From the NCBI GenBank assembly GCA_017965765.1, contig JAGCPJ010000015.1:1-64000 (forward strand): 64,000 nucleotides of DNA. The letters are read 5' to 3'. Of this stretch, positions 17,321 through 26,046 are shown in pieces; the first letter of the stretch is position 1, and each line of letters starts with the position of its first letter. The DNA is from Bacteroidales bacterium (GTDB lineage: Bacteria > Bacteroidota > Bacteroidia > Bacteroidales > F082). Made by a program: the position numbers and the translations under genes. The notes beneath the pieces were generated by a model. That model was given only the letters and a program-made list of their open reading frames with translations. It had not been told where the DNA came from and made no database searches.

Positions 17321-19200
17321 TCTTCTTCTTCCTTAAACTTGACCAGGGTCTCGATGATTTCATCGTTGTCGTCGGTAAGGGTCAGCAGCATGTGCTTGAA
17401 GTGGCCGCTGTCGCTCAAGTATTTGAGCATGGTATAGGCTGGCATCGTCTTGGTGAAGTATTCCTTACCCATGAAGATCATGGGGCTGGCAAAGCCTTCC
17501 GTCTCATAGTGGTTCTGGCCGGCATCTTGGAAGATCTCCTGCATGGTTCCGGCGCTACCTGGTGTATAGATGATGCCGCCCTTGGCTACGGTAACGATAC
17601 CGTCTTCACGCACGCTGTTGTCGAAATACTTGGCGATGTCGGTAGCGAACGGTGCCGTGGGCTCATGACCATAGAAATAGGTCGGGATGGCCAGGCTGCG
17701 GTAGTTGGTTGTCAACGGGAAACGTTCCAGCACCTCGAACGACCGACGAAGCCAGCCCTCATCCCTGAAGGTTGGCGACGGGATGATCATCGCCAAGGCC
17801 TCCTCCACCTCTTCATCGGTGCGACCAGCCATATAAGCTCCCAGGTGGGCTGCTTCCATGGCACCGGGACCGCCTCCAGTGACCATCAAACGGCCCATCT
17901 CGGTGAGTTTCTTGCTGAGATAGACGATCTGACGGTAATGCGGGTCGTCGCGACGACGGCCATGGCCTCCCATGACACCGACGACCATCTTCTCGTCGTA
18001 GTGGTCGAGCAGCTTGTACAGATGATAGGTGATGAAATGGTCGTGCAACGAACGGGCCAAGGTCTCACGGATGTCCTTGCCTCGCTGTCCGAAACTCATA
18101 TACTTACGATAGACTCGGGTGTCGTAGCAGTTCTCGAAGGTGGACTCATCGTGATAGTCATAGCCCTCATATAATATCTTATAATTATATAACGATTTGG
18201 GATACGTTGAGAAGGGCTTGTCCATCTTAGGAATGAACACGCTGAGGTCGTCTTTCCCAGTCTCCTCCAGCACACGGTTGACAATGCCGGCGGCGTCGAG
18301 GTTGAACTTATGCATCAGTGCCGATGCCTGTCCCGATTCGCCGAAGGTGTCGTTCATGCCGATACGATAGACACGTATGGGATGCACGTCAGCGAGGAAC
18401 TCTGCCACGGCACCGCCCAGGCCACCCGCGGCCTGATGTTCTTCCACCGTGAAGATGATGCGTGTCTCTTCTGCGGCTTTCTTCAAGATCTCGCCATCCA
18501 AAGGCTTGATGGTGTGCATGTTGATGACTCGAGCAGAGATACCCATGTGGTCGAGCATGTGCGCTGCTTCAAGGGCCTCCCACACTTCGTGACCCGTTGC
18601 CACCAGCGTGACGTCGTCGCCTTCCTGCAGCAGTTGGGCCTTTCCGATTTGGAAATCCTGGTCCTCAGCGGTGAAGTCGGGCATCGGCTCGCGGCCGAAG
18701 CGGATATATACTGGACCGTCCACTTCGAGGATCGCTTTCTCTGTGGCGATCTTGGCTTGGGTGGCGTCGCAGGGCGAGATGACCGTCATGTTAGGCAGGA
18801 CACGCATCGCAGCGATGTCTTCCAGCGCCTGGTGGGTGGCACCGTCGGGGCCAACCGACACCCCTGCATGGGCGCCGCCGATGACCACATGGACGTTGTT
18901 GTAGCAGGTGGAGATGCGGATCTGGTCATTGGCCCGATGTGCCGCGAACACACCGTAGGTGCTGAACACGGGTATCTTGCCGCTGAGTGCCATGCCAGAA
19001 GCCACAGCGACGGCATCTTGTTCCGCAATGCCCATGGAGAAGAAACGCTCCGGGAAAGCATCCCTGAAGAGGTCCATTCCTACTGAGGCGGTGATATCCG
19101 CCCCCAGTCCAACCACGCGTTGATCTTTCTGTGCTGCAGCCAGCACGCCTTCACCAAATCCCAGTTTGGTGGCCTTGTTGCCTTTATTGACGTATCTCAT
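17311..19200 (-). CDS. Transketolase C-terminal subunit fused to a LOG-family-like domain
   Basis: 629 residues in one uninterrupted frame. Residues 1 to about 311 are a complete split-type transketolase C-subunit (FSMGIAEQDAVAVASGMA, GPDGATHQALEDIA, FTVEEHQAAGGLG). After a linker (about 312-395) comes a Rossmann-like domain with LOG landmarks: VVGVMGGHGRRRDDPHY, VTGGGPGAMEAAHLGAYMAG and TPGSAGTMQEIFQDAG (compare PGGxGTxxE). LOG enzymes release ribose 5-phosphate from nucleoside monophosphates, and ribose 5-phosphate is a transketolase substrate, so a channelled salvage step is possible but inferred. The N-subunit gene lies 21 bases upstream. Split C-subunits are normally about 310 residues. 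Confidence 0.85.
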   Translation of the reverse strand: MRYVNKGNKATKLGFGEGVLAAAQKDQRVVGLGADITASVGMDLFRDAFPERFFSMGIAEQDAVAVASGMALSGKIPVFSTYGVFAAHRANDQIRISTCYNNVHVVIGGAHAGVSVGPDGATHQALEDIAAMRVLPNMTVISPCDATQAKIATEKAILEVDGPVYIRFGREPMPDFTAEDQDFQIGKAQLLQEGDDVTLVATGHEVWEALEAAHMLDHMGISARVINMHTIKPLDGEILKKAAEETRIIFTVEEHQAAGGLGGAVAEFLADVHPIRVYRIGMNDTFGESGQASALMHKFNLDAAGIVNRVLEETGKDDLSVFIPKMDKPFSTYPKSLYNYKILYEGYDYHDESTFENCYDTRVYRKYMSFGQRGKDIRETLARSLHDHFITYHLYKLLDHYDEKMVVGVMGGHGRRRDDPHYRQIVYLSKKLTEMGRLMVTGGGPGAMEAAHLGAYMAGRTDEEVEEALAMIIPSPTFRDEGWLRRSFEVLERFPLTTNYRSLAIPTYFYGHEPTAPFATDIAKYFDNSVREDGIVTVAKGGIIYTPGSAGTMQEIFQDAGQNHYETEGFASPMIFMGKEYFTKTMPAYTMLKYLSDSGHFKHMLLTLTDDNDEIIETLVKFKEEEDKR

Positions 19201-19221
19201 AGTTAGAAGTTGTTCCGTTAA

Positions 19222-20031
19222 TCAGTTGTCCAGTTCCTTCAAAAAGATGGGGAGTTGTTCCTTCGAGGGGACTTTGCCGTGCCATGCGTTGTTATTCTCG
19301 ATGCTTTTGACGCCTTTTCCCATCACGGTATCCGCGATGATGACCGTAGGTTTTCCTTCCATCTTGTCCGCCATCTCCAACGCCATCTTGATCTGGCTGT
19401 AGTCGTGACCATCGATCTCGATGGCATTCCAACCGAAGGCAATCCATTTGTCTTTCAGAGGGTCGATGCCCATCACCTGTTCCGTACCGCCATCAATCTG
19501 AAGTCGGTTACGGTCGATGATGGCGCAGAGGTTGTCCGCCTTATGGTGAGCTGCGGCCATCGCCGACTCCCAAACGCCGCCTTCCTGTTGTTCGCCGTCA
19601 CCCATGATGCAGAACACACGGTTGGGCATCCCGTCCATCTTGGCAGCGAGTGCCATGCCCAAGGCCACGCCTAGCCCCTGTCCCAGCGAACCGGAACACG
19701 TCTCCAGTCCCGGCAACTTGAACTCGTAGCTAGGATGTCCCTGAAGGCGACTTCCCAACTTGCGCAGCGTCATCATCTCCTCTTCCGGGAAATAACCCGC
19801 CGCTGCCAAGGTGGCATAAATCACCGGGGCGGTATGTCCGATGGAAAGGATCACCTTGTCGCGTTCAGGCCAATCGGGCTGCCCAGGGCGATGCCTAAGA
19901 TGATCAAAATACAAGACCGTAAAAATGTCCACCAAGTCGAGCGATCCACCGGTGTGGCCAGAGCCCGCTTCGGCCAAGGCATTCAGTATCAATGTTCTGA
20001 TATGGGTGGCTTTATCTTTGAAATCAATCAT
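19222..20031 (-). CDS. Transketolase N-terminal (thiamine diphosphate-binding) subunit
   Basis: 269 residues. SGHTGGSLDLVDIF, GSLGQGLGVALGMA and the thiamine diphosphate motif GDGEQQEGGVWESAMAAAHH...DRNRLQIDG mark the N-subunit of split transketolases in the non-oxidative pentose phosphate pathway. It should pair with the fused C-subunit encoded just downstream. Its start overlaps the stop of the DUF456 gene by four bases. Confidence 0.95.
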   Translation of the reverse strand: MIDFKDKATHIRTLILNALAEAGSGHTGGSLDLVDIFTVLYFDHLRHRPGQPDWPERDKVILSIGHTAPVIYATLAAAGYFPEEEMMTLRKLGSRLQGHPSYEFKLPGLETCSGSLGQGLGVALGMALAAKMDGMPNRVFCIMGDGEQQEGGVWESAMAAAHHKADNLCAIIDRNRLQIDGGTEQVMGIDPLKDKWIAFGWNAIEIDGHDYSQIKMALEMADKMEGKPTVIIADTVMGKGVKSIENNNAWHGKVPSKEQLPIFLKELDN

Positions 20032-20531
20032 ATCAATCCAATAAAATCTTTAATGATGAAGAAGATGCAAACAAAGGCGTAGATGGTTTTGATAAAGGTC
20101 CCAGCCAAGAAACCCAGGAAGGAGCCAAAGGCCGAACGCCAAGCGTTGTTGTCAGGCGTACCCGCGTACTTCTCCCCGATATAGGCACCAATGAAGGGAC
20201 CCAGTAGCACAGCGATGAAGCCGATGGGAAAGACGATGGTGAACAGCAGGCCAAGGATAAGTCCGATGGTGCTGCCACGCACGCCAGCCTTGGTGCCTCC
20301 CATCTTCTTGGTACCCCACACGGGGACGATGTAATCCAGGACGAAGATGATGGCACCGAGCAAGCCCATGATCACCAAAAACTCCGTGGTGTGGTTTACT
20401 CTCGACATAAAGGACACCGCCAGCAACCCGAGGAAGCTGAACGGAGGTCCCGCAATTCCCGGGACGATGGCTCCCACCAGCCCCACTAAGGCCAGAAGAA
20501 CCCCAACAATAGCCAGTATGATATTGATCAT
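20028..20531 (-). CDS. DUF456 membrane protein
   Basis: 167 residues, several glycine-rich membrane helices (VGVLLALVGLVGAIVPGIAG, GSTIGLILGLLFTIVFPIGF, GAYIGEKY). The spacing of glycines and the PGIAGPPFSFLG loop are typical of DUF456. Function is unknown. It is the first gene of the transketolase operon (ATGA overlap), a coupling that may just be transcriptional. Confidence 0.85.
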   Translation of the reverse strand: MINIILAIVGVLLALVGLVGAIVPGIAGPPFSFLGLLAVSFMSRVNHTTEFLVIMGLLGAIIFVLDYIVPVWGTKKMGGTKAGVRGSTIGLILGLLFTIVFPIGFIAVLLGPFIGAYIGEKYAGTPDNNAWRSAFGSFLGFLAGTFIKTIYAFVCIFFIIKDFIGLI

Positions 20532-20664
20532 AGTTCCAAATAAAAAAGCAAAGATAAATATTTTTCCGAAATAAGTTCACAAAAACACTATTTTAAAAAA
20601 AATACCATAGTATTTGCATATTATTTATATTAATTTATTTATTTTTGTAGCACATTATAAAACT

Positions 20665-21510
20665 ATGAAACGATTTATATTTATATCAATGATTATCCTA
20701 TTAATTAATAGGTGTTTTGGTTTTGACTTCAACAGGACGGTAGGTGGTCGCGCAGCTGCGATGGGCGGCACATCGGTATGCGAACGCAGCCTCTGGTCTT
20801 TACAGAACAACCCAGCGGGACTGGCATATCTGGAAGGTTGGCACTTGGGACTCTATTACGAAAACCTATGGATGCTGAAAGAGACTGCCTTCAAGAGCGC
20901 TGGCTTGGCGAAAGCCATCCCCCATGTCGGTTGTCTGGGGCTAAGCGTCCATCAATTCGGGGGCAGTCTATACAGTGAAAACAAGTTCGGCATTGCCTAC
21001 GCACGCGATTTCGGGCCGTACCTGCAGCTTGGGTTGCAGCTTGACTGGCTATTGTTGCATTGGTCCGACGACTACCCTAATAGGCATGCCTTTTGCTACG
21101 CGCTCGGCCTCCAGTCGCAGATCACCGACAAACTCCGTCTGGGGGCCATCCTCTCTAACCCCTGGGGGCCGAAACTCGGCACCCTTCATGAAGATCGTCT
21201 CCCCATCGTGATGCGTTTGGGTCTCGCCTACCAATTCACGGACAACTTTATCGGACAATGCGAGCTAGAGAAAAGTACAGGACGCTCAGGATTTCATCTG
21301 CAAGGAGGCATTGAATACTGTATCTTCAAGAGATTCAGCATCCGCGCCGGTGCACAACACAACCCCGACCTCCTCAGTTTCGGCGTGGGCTATGCGATTG
21401 GAAGGCTTCATCTCGACATTGCCGCGCAGATGCATCAGGTGACGGGAGCTGCGGTGCAGCTAGGCATCGGTTGGAACGGAAAACGGAGAACGGAAAACGG
21501 AAAGCCATGA
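20665..21510 (+). CDS. PorV/PorQ-like outer-membrane beta-barrel protein
   Basis: 281 residues from the ATG at 20665. A signal peptide (FISMIILLINRCFG) precedes FDFNRTVGGRAAAMGGTSV and SLWSLQNNPAGLA, the opening typical of PorV/PorQ/UPF0164 barrels, then repeated amphipathic strands. The last strand ends at QLGIGW; the tail GKRRTENGKP is encoded by a heptamer array (21476-21503). The next gene starts at its stop codon (ATGA). Role in secretion or lipid transport is inferred from family only. Confidence 0.8.
   Translation: MKRFIFISMIILLINRCFGFDFNRTVGGRAAAMGGTSVCERSLWSLQNNPAGLAYLEGWHLGLYYENLWMLKETAFKSAGLAKAIPHVGCLGLSVHQFGGSLYSENKFGIAYARDFGPYLQLGLQLDWLLLHWSDDYPNRHAFCYALGLQSQITDKLRLGAILSNPWGPKLGTLHEDRLPIVMRLGLAYQFTDNFIGQCELEKSTGRSGFHLQGGIEYCIFKRFSIRAGAQHNPDLLSFGVGYAIGRLHLDIAAQMHQVTGAAVQLGIGWNGKRRTENGKP
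21476..21503 (+). repeat. Four ACGGAAA-type heptamers at a gene junction
   Basis: ACGGAAA ACGGAGA ACGGAAA ACGGAAA, three bases before the ATG of the next gene. The array encodes the hydrophilic tail of the barrel protein and forms the leader of the following gene. Confidence 0.85.
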
Positions 21511-23618
21511 AAACAATATGTATCGTTTTATTGTTAGGGATTGAGGGATGGATTCAGACGACTGACACGTTGAGAGCGACTGATACCTTGAAAGCCTCGG
21601 CTGCGATTGATTGGTTGTACGAAAGGTTATTGGACGAGGCGGAAAATCTGGAGACGACAGCGCTCGAGGATGCTCCAGAACAGCTCGAGGAGTTGCTGGC
21701 CGTGTACGAGTATTATCGCGCGCACCCCGTCAACATCAACAGCGACGAAGTGGCCCGCCTTGAGGAGTTGGGGTTGCTCAGTCCTTTCCAAGTGGAGGCA
21801 TTGCAACGATACCGCAAGATGTACGGTGATCTACTGCTCATCAAAGAACTGAGGATGATTGAAGAACTTGACGAACCCACGGTAGCCGTCATCACTCCTA
21901 TCGTCTGTCTGGGCAAGAGCGAATGGGTCCGTGAACAAGAGAGCCTCACCATACACAAAGCCATCGCACGAGCCAGGCACCAGATGACACTCAATTATGC
22001 GAGGAAATCCCATGCCGACACCAGCTATCTGGGAAGTCCCGACAAGGTGCAGCTGAAGTATGGTTACAGTTACGGGACAAAGTTCCGGATGGGCATAGCC
22101 ATGGAGAAGGACGCTGGGGAACCTTTTTTCTACAGCCATCTCAGCGATACCATAAAGGAACTCGCCGCCAGCTACAGGAAGCCAGGCTTTGACTTTTACG
22201 GAGCTTATCTGTTCCTTTCGGATGTTGGTTTGACAGGAAAGAGAGGAGGACTAAAGGTCAAGGCGTTGGCTTTGGGCGACTATCAGCTCAGTTTCGGGCA
22301 AGGCTTGACGTTGTGGTCAGGGATGAGTTTCGGCAAGGCTTCAGGTGGTAGTAGTGTGATGAGACGAGGCGCCGGCGTGAGGCCGAAGGCCTCCGCCGGC
22401 GAAGGCAAGTTCTTCCGTGGCTCGGCCACCACCCTAGCCTACCGCGACTTCCAAGCCTCCCTCTTCTATTCACGACGATGGATCGATGCCACCATGACCC
22501 CCTGCGACACCCTAAACGACACCTTGGACGAGCCAGAACTTGTCAGTGCCTTGCAAGAGTCCGGCAACCACCGCACCCTCAGCGAACTCAGCAAACGAAA
22601 CACCCTCCTGCAACAGACCTTTGGAGGACGACTCGCCTATGCCGGACCCCAACTGGAGATCGGTTACACGGCCTACCACCTGCGGCTTGACAAGGCATTG
22701 CGACTCAAGCCATCGCATTACAACCAATACTATTTTCAAGGGGACAGGCTAACCGTCATGGGTCTGGATTTCCGTTGGCAACTGACGAAGGCTGTTTTCT
22801 TTGGTGAGCTCTCCATGAGCGGCAACGAGGCATTCGCCGGGTTGGCAGGGGCGACTTTCAAGCCGGCAGGTTACATCGACTTCACGATGATGTACCGCAA
22901 TTACGGCACACGATACCAGAACCTCCTTTTCGGAGCGGTGAAAGAAAGCAGCCGCGGACAGGCAGAAGAAGGCTATTATCTCGGCATGCAATGCGCTCCG
23001 GCACCCCGATGGAACCTCCTCGCCCATTGCGACTTCTTCCGGTTCAAATGGCTTACCAGCCAAGCCTATAGCCCCTCTTGGGGACAAGAATACAGCCTGA
23101 CAGTCTTCCATCAAGTCTCCAGCAATGCCTCGATGCAACTCCGTTTCAAGTCAAAGCGCAAGATGAAAAACAGCGGTGACGACCACAGCTACAGCTACTA
23201 CCCCATCTTTTACACGAAGCGCTCGGCGCAGTTCCAATTCAACTACACCCTCTTTGGCAACTGGGTCTTCAGCAACAAAGCCTCCTATTCCCATTTTTAC
23301 GACGATGATGGCATGAACAGCTACGGTTACTTCATCTGTCAGGATATATCCTACAAACCCGAAGGCAAACCCTATTCCCTTACTTTTCGATATGCTTTGT
23401 TCGACAGCGACGACTACAACAGCCGCATCAGCGTCTATGAGAACGATGTGTTGGGGGCATTTTCCATTCCCAGTCTCTTTGGCCAGGGCTCGCGAGGCTA
23501 TCTCTTGGGAAGAGTGAAGTTGTTCAACGCGCTGGCACTCTATGCCAGGTTCGGTTGTTCTTTCCTTTCGGATGCAATCAAGTCCGATTTCAAGGCGGAA
23601 TTAATTTGGAAGAATTAA
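21507..23618 (+). CDS. Helix-hairpin-helix outer-membrane protein, Bacteroidetes type
   Basis: 703 residues from the ATG at 21507 (an earlier in-frame ATG at 21471 lies in the repeat). After a short signal-like segment there are tandem ComEA-like helix-hairpin-helix motifs (HPVNINSDEVARLEELGLLS and KELRMIEELDEPTVAVI), followed by a long beta-barrel-like region rich in aromatic strands. Such proteins follow PorV/PorQ-like genes in many Bacteroidetes; their role is not established. Residues about 288-300 are encoded by a GC-rich hairpin insertion at 22370-22401. Confidence 0.8.
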   Translation: MKTICIVLLLGIEGWIQTTDTLRATDTLKASAAIDWLYERLLDEAENLETTALEDAPEQLEELLAVYEYYRAHPVNINSDEVARLEELGLLSPFQVEALQRYRKMYGDLLLIKELRMIEELDEPTVAVITPIVCLGKSEWVREQESLTIHKAIARARHQMTLNYARKSHADTSYLGSPDKVQLKYGYSYGTKFRMGIAMEKDAGEPFFYSHLSDTIKELAASYRKPGFDFYGAYLFLSDVGLTGKRGGLKVKALALGDYQLSFGQGLTLWSGMSFGKASGGSSVMRRGAGVRPKASAGEGKFFRGSATTLAYRDFQASLFYSRRWIDATMTPCDTLNDTLDEPELVSALQESGNHRTLSELSKRNTLLQQTFGGRLAYAGPQLEIGYTAYHLRLDKALRLKPSHYNQYYFQGDRLTVMGLDFRWQLTKAVFFGELSMSGNEAFAGLAGATFKPAGYIDFTMMYRNYGTRYQNLLFGAVKESSRGQAEEGYYLGMQCAPAPRWNLLAHCDFFRFKWLTSQAYSPSWGQEYSLTVFHQVSSNASMQLRFKSKRKMKNSGDDHSYSYYPIFYTKRSAQFQFNYTLFGNWVFSNKASYSHFYDDDGMNSYGYFICQDISYKPEGKPYSLTFRYALFDSDDYNSRISVYENDVLGAFSIPSLFGQGSRGYLLGRVKLFNALALYARFGCSFLSDAIKSDFKAELIWKN
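22370..22401. repeat. GC-rich REP-like palindrome inside a coding region
   Basis: CGCCGGCGTGAGGCC, triloop GAA, GGCCTCCGCCGGCG: a 14-bp stem with one bulged T. It adds a Gly/Arg/Ala-rich stretch (RGAGVRPKASAGEG) between barrel strands and is far richer in G/C than its surroundings. Confidence 0.8.
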
Positions 23619-23664
23619 TTTAATAAAAAAAGAGTTTATATCACAAAAATGTTATATATTTGCC

Positions 23665-23841
23665 ATGAAATGGAGTGAGTTTAAAAAGCTGGCTATTTCC
23701 AAAGGATGGCTGTTAAAACAGCACGGGAAAAGACACGATATTTATTACCATCCGCAAAAGGATTATGAAATCTTAATTGAGCGACATTGGTCAAAGGAAT
23801 TAAAAAACGGTATTTATTATAATCTAATCAAGCTACTATGA
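23665..23841 (+). CDS. hicA: HicA-family mRNA interferase toxin
   Basis: 58 residues, a short gene easy to miss. It reads MKWSEFKKLAISKGWLLKQ, then GKRHDIYYHP, which carries the conserved HicA histidine in the dsRNA-binding-like fold, and ends next to hicB with an ATGA overlap. HicA cleaves mRNA in cells lacking its antitoxin. A TATATTTG element ends only two bases before the ATG (23655-23662), so the mRNA may be leaderless or the toxin start weakly used. Confidence 0.85.
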   Translation: MKWSEFKKLAISKGWLLKQHGKRHDIYYHPQKDYEILIERHWSKELKNGIYYNLIKLL

Positions 23842-24245
23842 AAAAAGTAATTGCCATAATAGAAAAGGGTGAAGATGGTTCCTACGGCATCTATGCTCCC
23901 AAACTGAAGAACTTCATTGTAGGAGATGGTGACACCGTGGCTGAAGCGAAAGAGGATTTCTTAATCGGCTATCAAGAAATGATTGACTCATACGTTAGTA
24001 GTGGGAAGCCAATTCCAGAAGAGTTGAGGAACATAGTGTTTGTCTATCAGTACGATATTTCTGCTTTTTACGATGCTCATCCATATTTGAATGTCAGCAA
24101 ACTCGCAGAACACATCCACTTTAACACCTCGCTGATGCGCCAATACAAACGCGGGCAATATATCTCTGAGAAGCAAGTGTTACGAATTCAAGAAGGGATA
24201 CGTTCGGTTGGAAGAGAATTGGCAGGGATCACTTTAATCAAGTGA
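23838..24245 (+). CDS. hicB: HicB-family antitoxin
   Basis: 135 residues. The N-terminal half (AIIEKGEDGSYGIYAPKL...VGDGDTVAEAKEDFLIGY) is the partial RNase H-like HicB fold that neutralises HicA. The C-terminal half is a DNA-binding helix-turn-helix (LNVSKLAEHIHFNTSLMRQYKRG...SEKQVLRIQEGI), so the pair should autoregulate. Order hicA-hicB with four-base overlap is standard. Confidence 0.92.
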   Translation: MKKVIAIIEKGEDGSYGIYAPKLKNFIVGDGDTVAEAKEDFLIGYQEMIDSYVSSGKPIPEELRNIVFVYQYDISAFYDAHPYLNVSKLAEHIHFNTSLMRQYKRGQYISEKQVLRIQEGIRSVGRELAGITLIK

Positions 24246-24338
24246 GTCATTTCCATGACTTATTTCATCGTTTGGAATAATCCCTTTTTTCTTTTTACTT
24301 TTGCTGCTAAGAAGAAAACCTTTATTAAAACGAACAAC

Positions 24339-25817
24339 ATGAGAAAGACATTACATTTCATGATACTGATGCTGGTATTAGCGTTATCGGCACAAGCTCA
24401 GGAAACTGTGACCATGACATTCACAGCCGCTAAAGAAACGGGAGGTTATAGTCCGTTCACCTCGGTACTTGTCACTGACCTCACGCAAGGCTGGAGCACA
24501 AGCCTAGCCTATCCTGACACCGTGCTGACGCTCTCCCAGCCCAACGTCGGCGTTGAAGACTGGAACGGTCTCAGCATGGGAACAGCTTATCCTAACCCCT
24601 TCGCGACAATGACGAGCGTACCTTTCGAGCTCACCGAGACTTCCCCGGTGACGCTACAGGTATTCCGTACCGATGGCACGGTGGTGGCATCGCGCGACTT
24701 CTACCTAGATCCTGGCTCCCATAATGCAACAGTACATCTCTCAACTCCTGGACTGGCATTTTTGAGTGTGGCAACACCTCATGGCCGTTCCGTGGCCAGG
24801 TTGGTATGCACGGGTCATGGTGCTGTGGATGCCGTGGATGTGGAGTGCGCAGCAGCAAACACCTTCACTCGCGGCGACGCTCCCGGAGCGTTCATGCCAG
24901 GCGACCTTATGCGCTACGAAGCTTTTTTGTCAACTGGCGGGACGACCTACCACAGTGCCGTGGTGGAACAGGCGCAATACGCCAGCGATACGGTAACACT
25001 GTATTTTGCGACAGAAGCTCCCGAAGGGGTTATTGACGGCCTGTTCACCATTAACGAAGAGGGTGGGAAAGTGTATTTCTCCCAAGGTAACCTGAAATAC
25101 AATATCACCACGGGCATTTGGTCATTTATGGAGCATCAATACAGCACGGTGGAAAACATGGGACAGGATGTGGGAACGAATTATTACAACCAAAACATCG
25201 TCAGTCTTTTCGGTTGGAGCACCAGCGGCTATGATCATGGTGCCGGCTGCTATCAACCTTGGAGCACCAGCACCACCTGCGAATACTATTACGCCTACGG
25301 CAACGCGATGCTCAACCTCTATGACGAGACTGGCCAAGCCGACTGGGGCTACAATGCCATCGAAAATGGCGGCAACATCGAAAACCTATGGCGCACGTTG
25401 ACCTCGCAAGAGTGGAATTACATCTTTAACACACGCACCACTGCTTCGGGTATCCGATTCGTCAAAGCCCAACTGAACGGGATGAATGGTGTTATCCTGC
25501 TGCCTGACGACTGGAATGGCGGGTACTTTAGCTTGAACTACCCCAACACGTCGAATGTTTACTTCGATTGCAACACCCTCACCTTGGAACAATGGGCTAG
25601 CATTGAGGGACATGGCGCAGTCTTCTTGCCGGCCGCCGGCTACCGTTTGGGCACGGAGATCTTCAACAAAGGAACTAGTGGTCATTATTGGTCATCCTCG
25701 CACAACTACGATGACCGTGCTTACTGCATATCCCTTTTCGATTCAGGTGTATATCCTCAGGCCATCGACTTCATCTTCAACGGATTCTCGGTACGTTTAG
25801 TGCAGGATGCCCATTGA
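24339..25817 (+). CDS. Secreted protein with C-terminal FISUMP-like lectin-fold domain
   Basis: 492 residues from the ATG at 24339. A signal peptide ends at SAQA. Residues about 55-150 contain a sorting-domain-like segment (AYPNPFATMTSVPFEL, then VTLQVFRTDGTVV) in the middle of the protein instead of at the end. The C-terminal half has repeated aromatic strands and the FISUMP landmarks LPAAGYRLG, GHYWSSS and GFSVRLVQD. Probably cell-surface or secreted; ligand unknown. A promoter-like TTG / 21 bp / TACTTTTG precedes it (24272-24303). Confidence 0.75.
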   Translation: MRKTLHFMILMLVLALSAQAQETVTMTFTAAKETGGYSPFTSVLVTDLTQGWSTSLAYPDTVLTLSQPNVGVEDWNGLSMGTAYPNPFATMTSVPFELTETSPVTLQVFRTDGTVVASRDFYLDPGSHNATVHLSTPGLAFLSVATPHGRSVARLVCTGHGAVDAVDVECAAANTFTRGDAPGAFMPGDLMRYEAFLSTGGTTYHSAVVEQAQYASDTVTLYFATEAPEGVIDGLFTINEEGGKVYFSQGNLKYNITTGIWSFMEHQYSTVENMGQDVGTNYYNQNIVSLFGWSTSGYDHGAGCYQPWSTSTTCEYYYAYGNAMLNLYDETGQADWGYNAIENGGNIENLWRTLTSQEWNYIFNTRTTASGIRFVKAQLNGMNGVILLPDDWNGGYFSLNYPNTSNVYFDCNTLTLEQWASIEGHGAVFLPAAGYRLGTEIFNKGTSGHYWSSSHNYDDRAYCISLFDSGVYPQAIDFIFNGFSVRLVQDAH

Positions 25818-25870
25818 TCATCGTTCTTCACAAAAGACATTACTATATTTGCACATCAACCTGTTGTGTC

Positions 25871-26032
25871 ATGAAAAAACTGATCAGAAAAACTTGGTTC
25901 TGGCTGCTTTCTGGAGTTGCCGTGCTATTAGGAATAGCCTTCCAATCATGCAATGGGTTTGAGGGATTGTATGGTCCGCCCAAGGTTTACGGTCCTCCTA
26001 CAGAATTACCCAACGACACGATTCCCGATTAA
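25871..26032 (+). CDS. Very small lipoprotein
   Basis: 53 residues from the ATG at 25871: a membrane-spanning signal (FWLLSGVAVLLGIAFQSC) with lipobox cysteine, then a short tail with two YGPP repeats (LYGPPKVYGPPTELPND). TATATTTG (25844-25851) provides a plausible -7 element. Function unknown; short tails of this type occur in several Bacteroidales small lipoproteins. Confidence 0.6.
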   Translation: MKKLIRKTWFWLLSGVAVLLGIAFQSCNGFEGLYGPPKVYGPPTELPNDTIPD

Positions 26033-26046
26033 AACCCATGATCATT

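Noticed and set aside
20611..20647. Promoter before the PorV/PorQ-like gene
   Set aside because: TATTTTTG is present but the nearest TTG is 23 bases away, too far to call with confidence.
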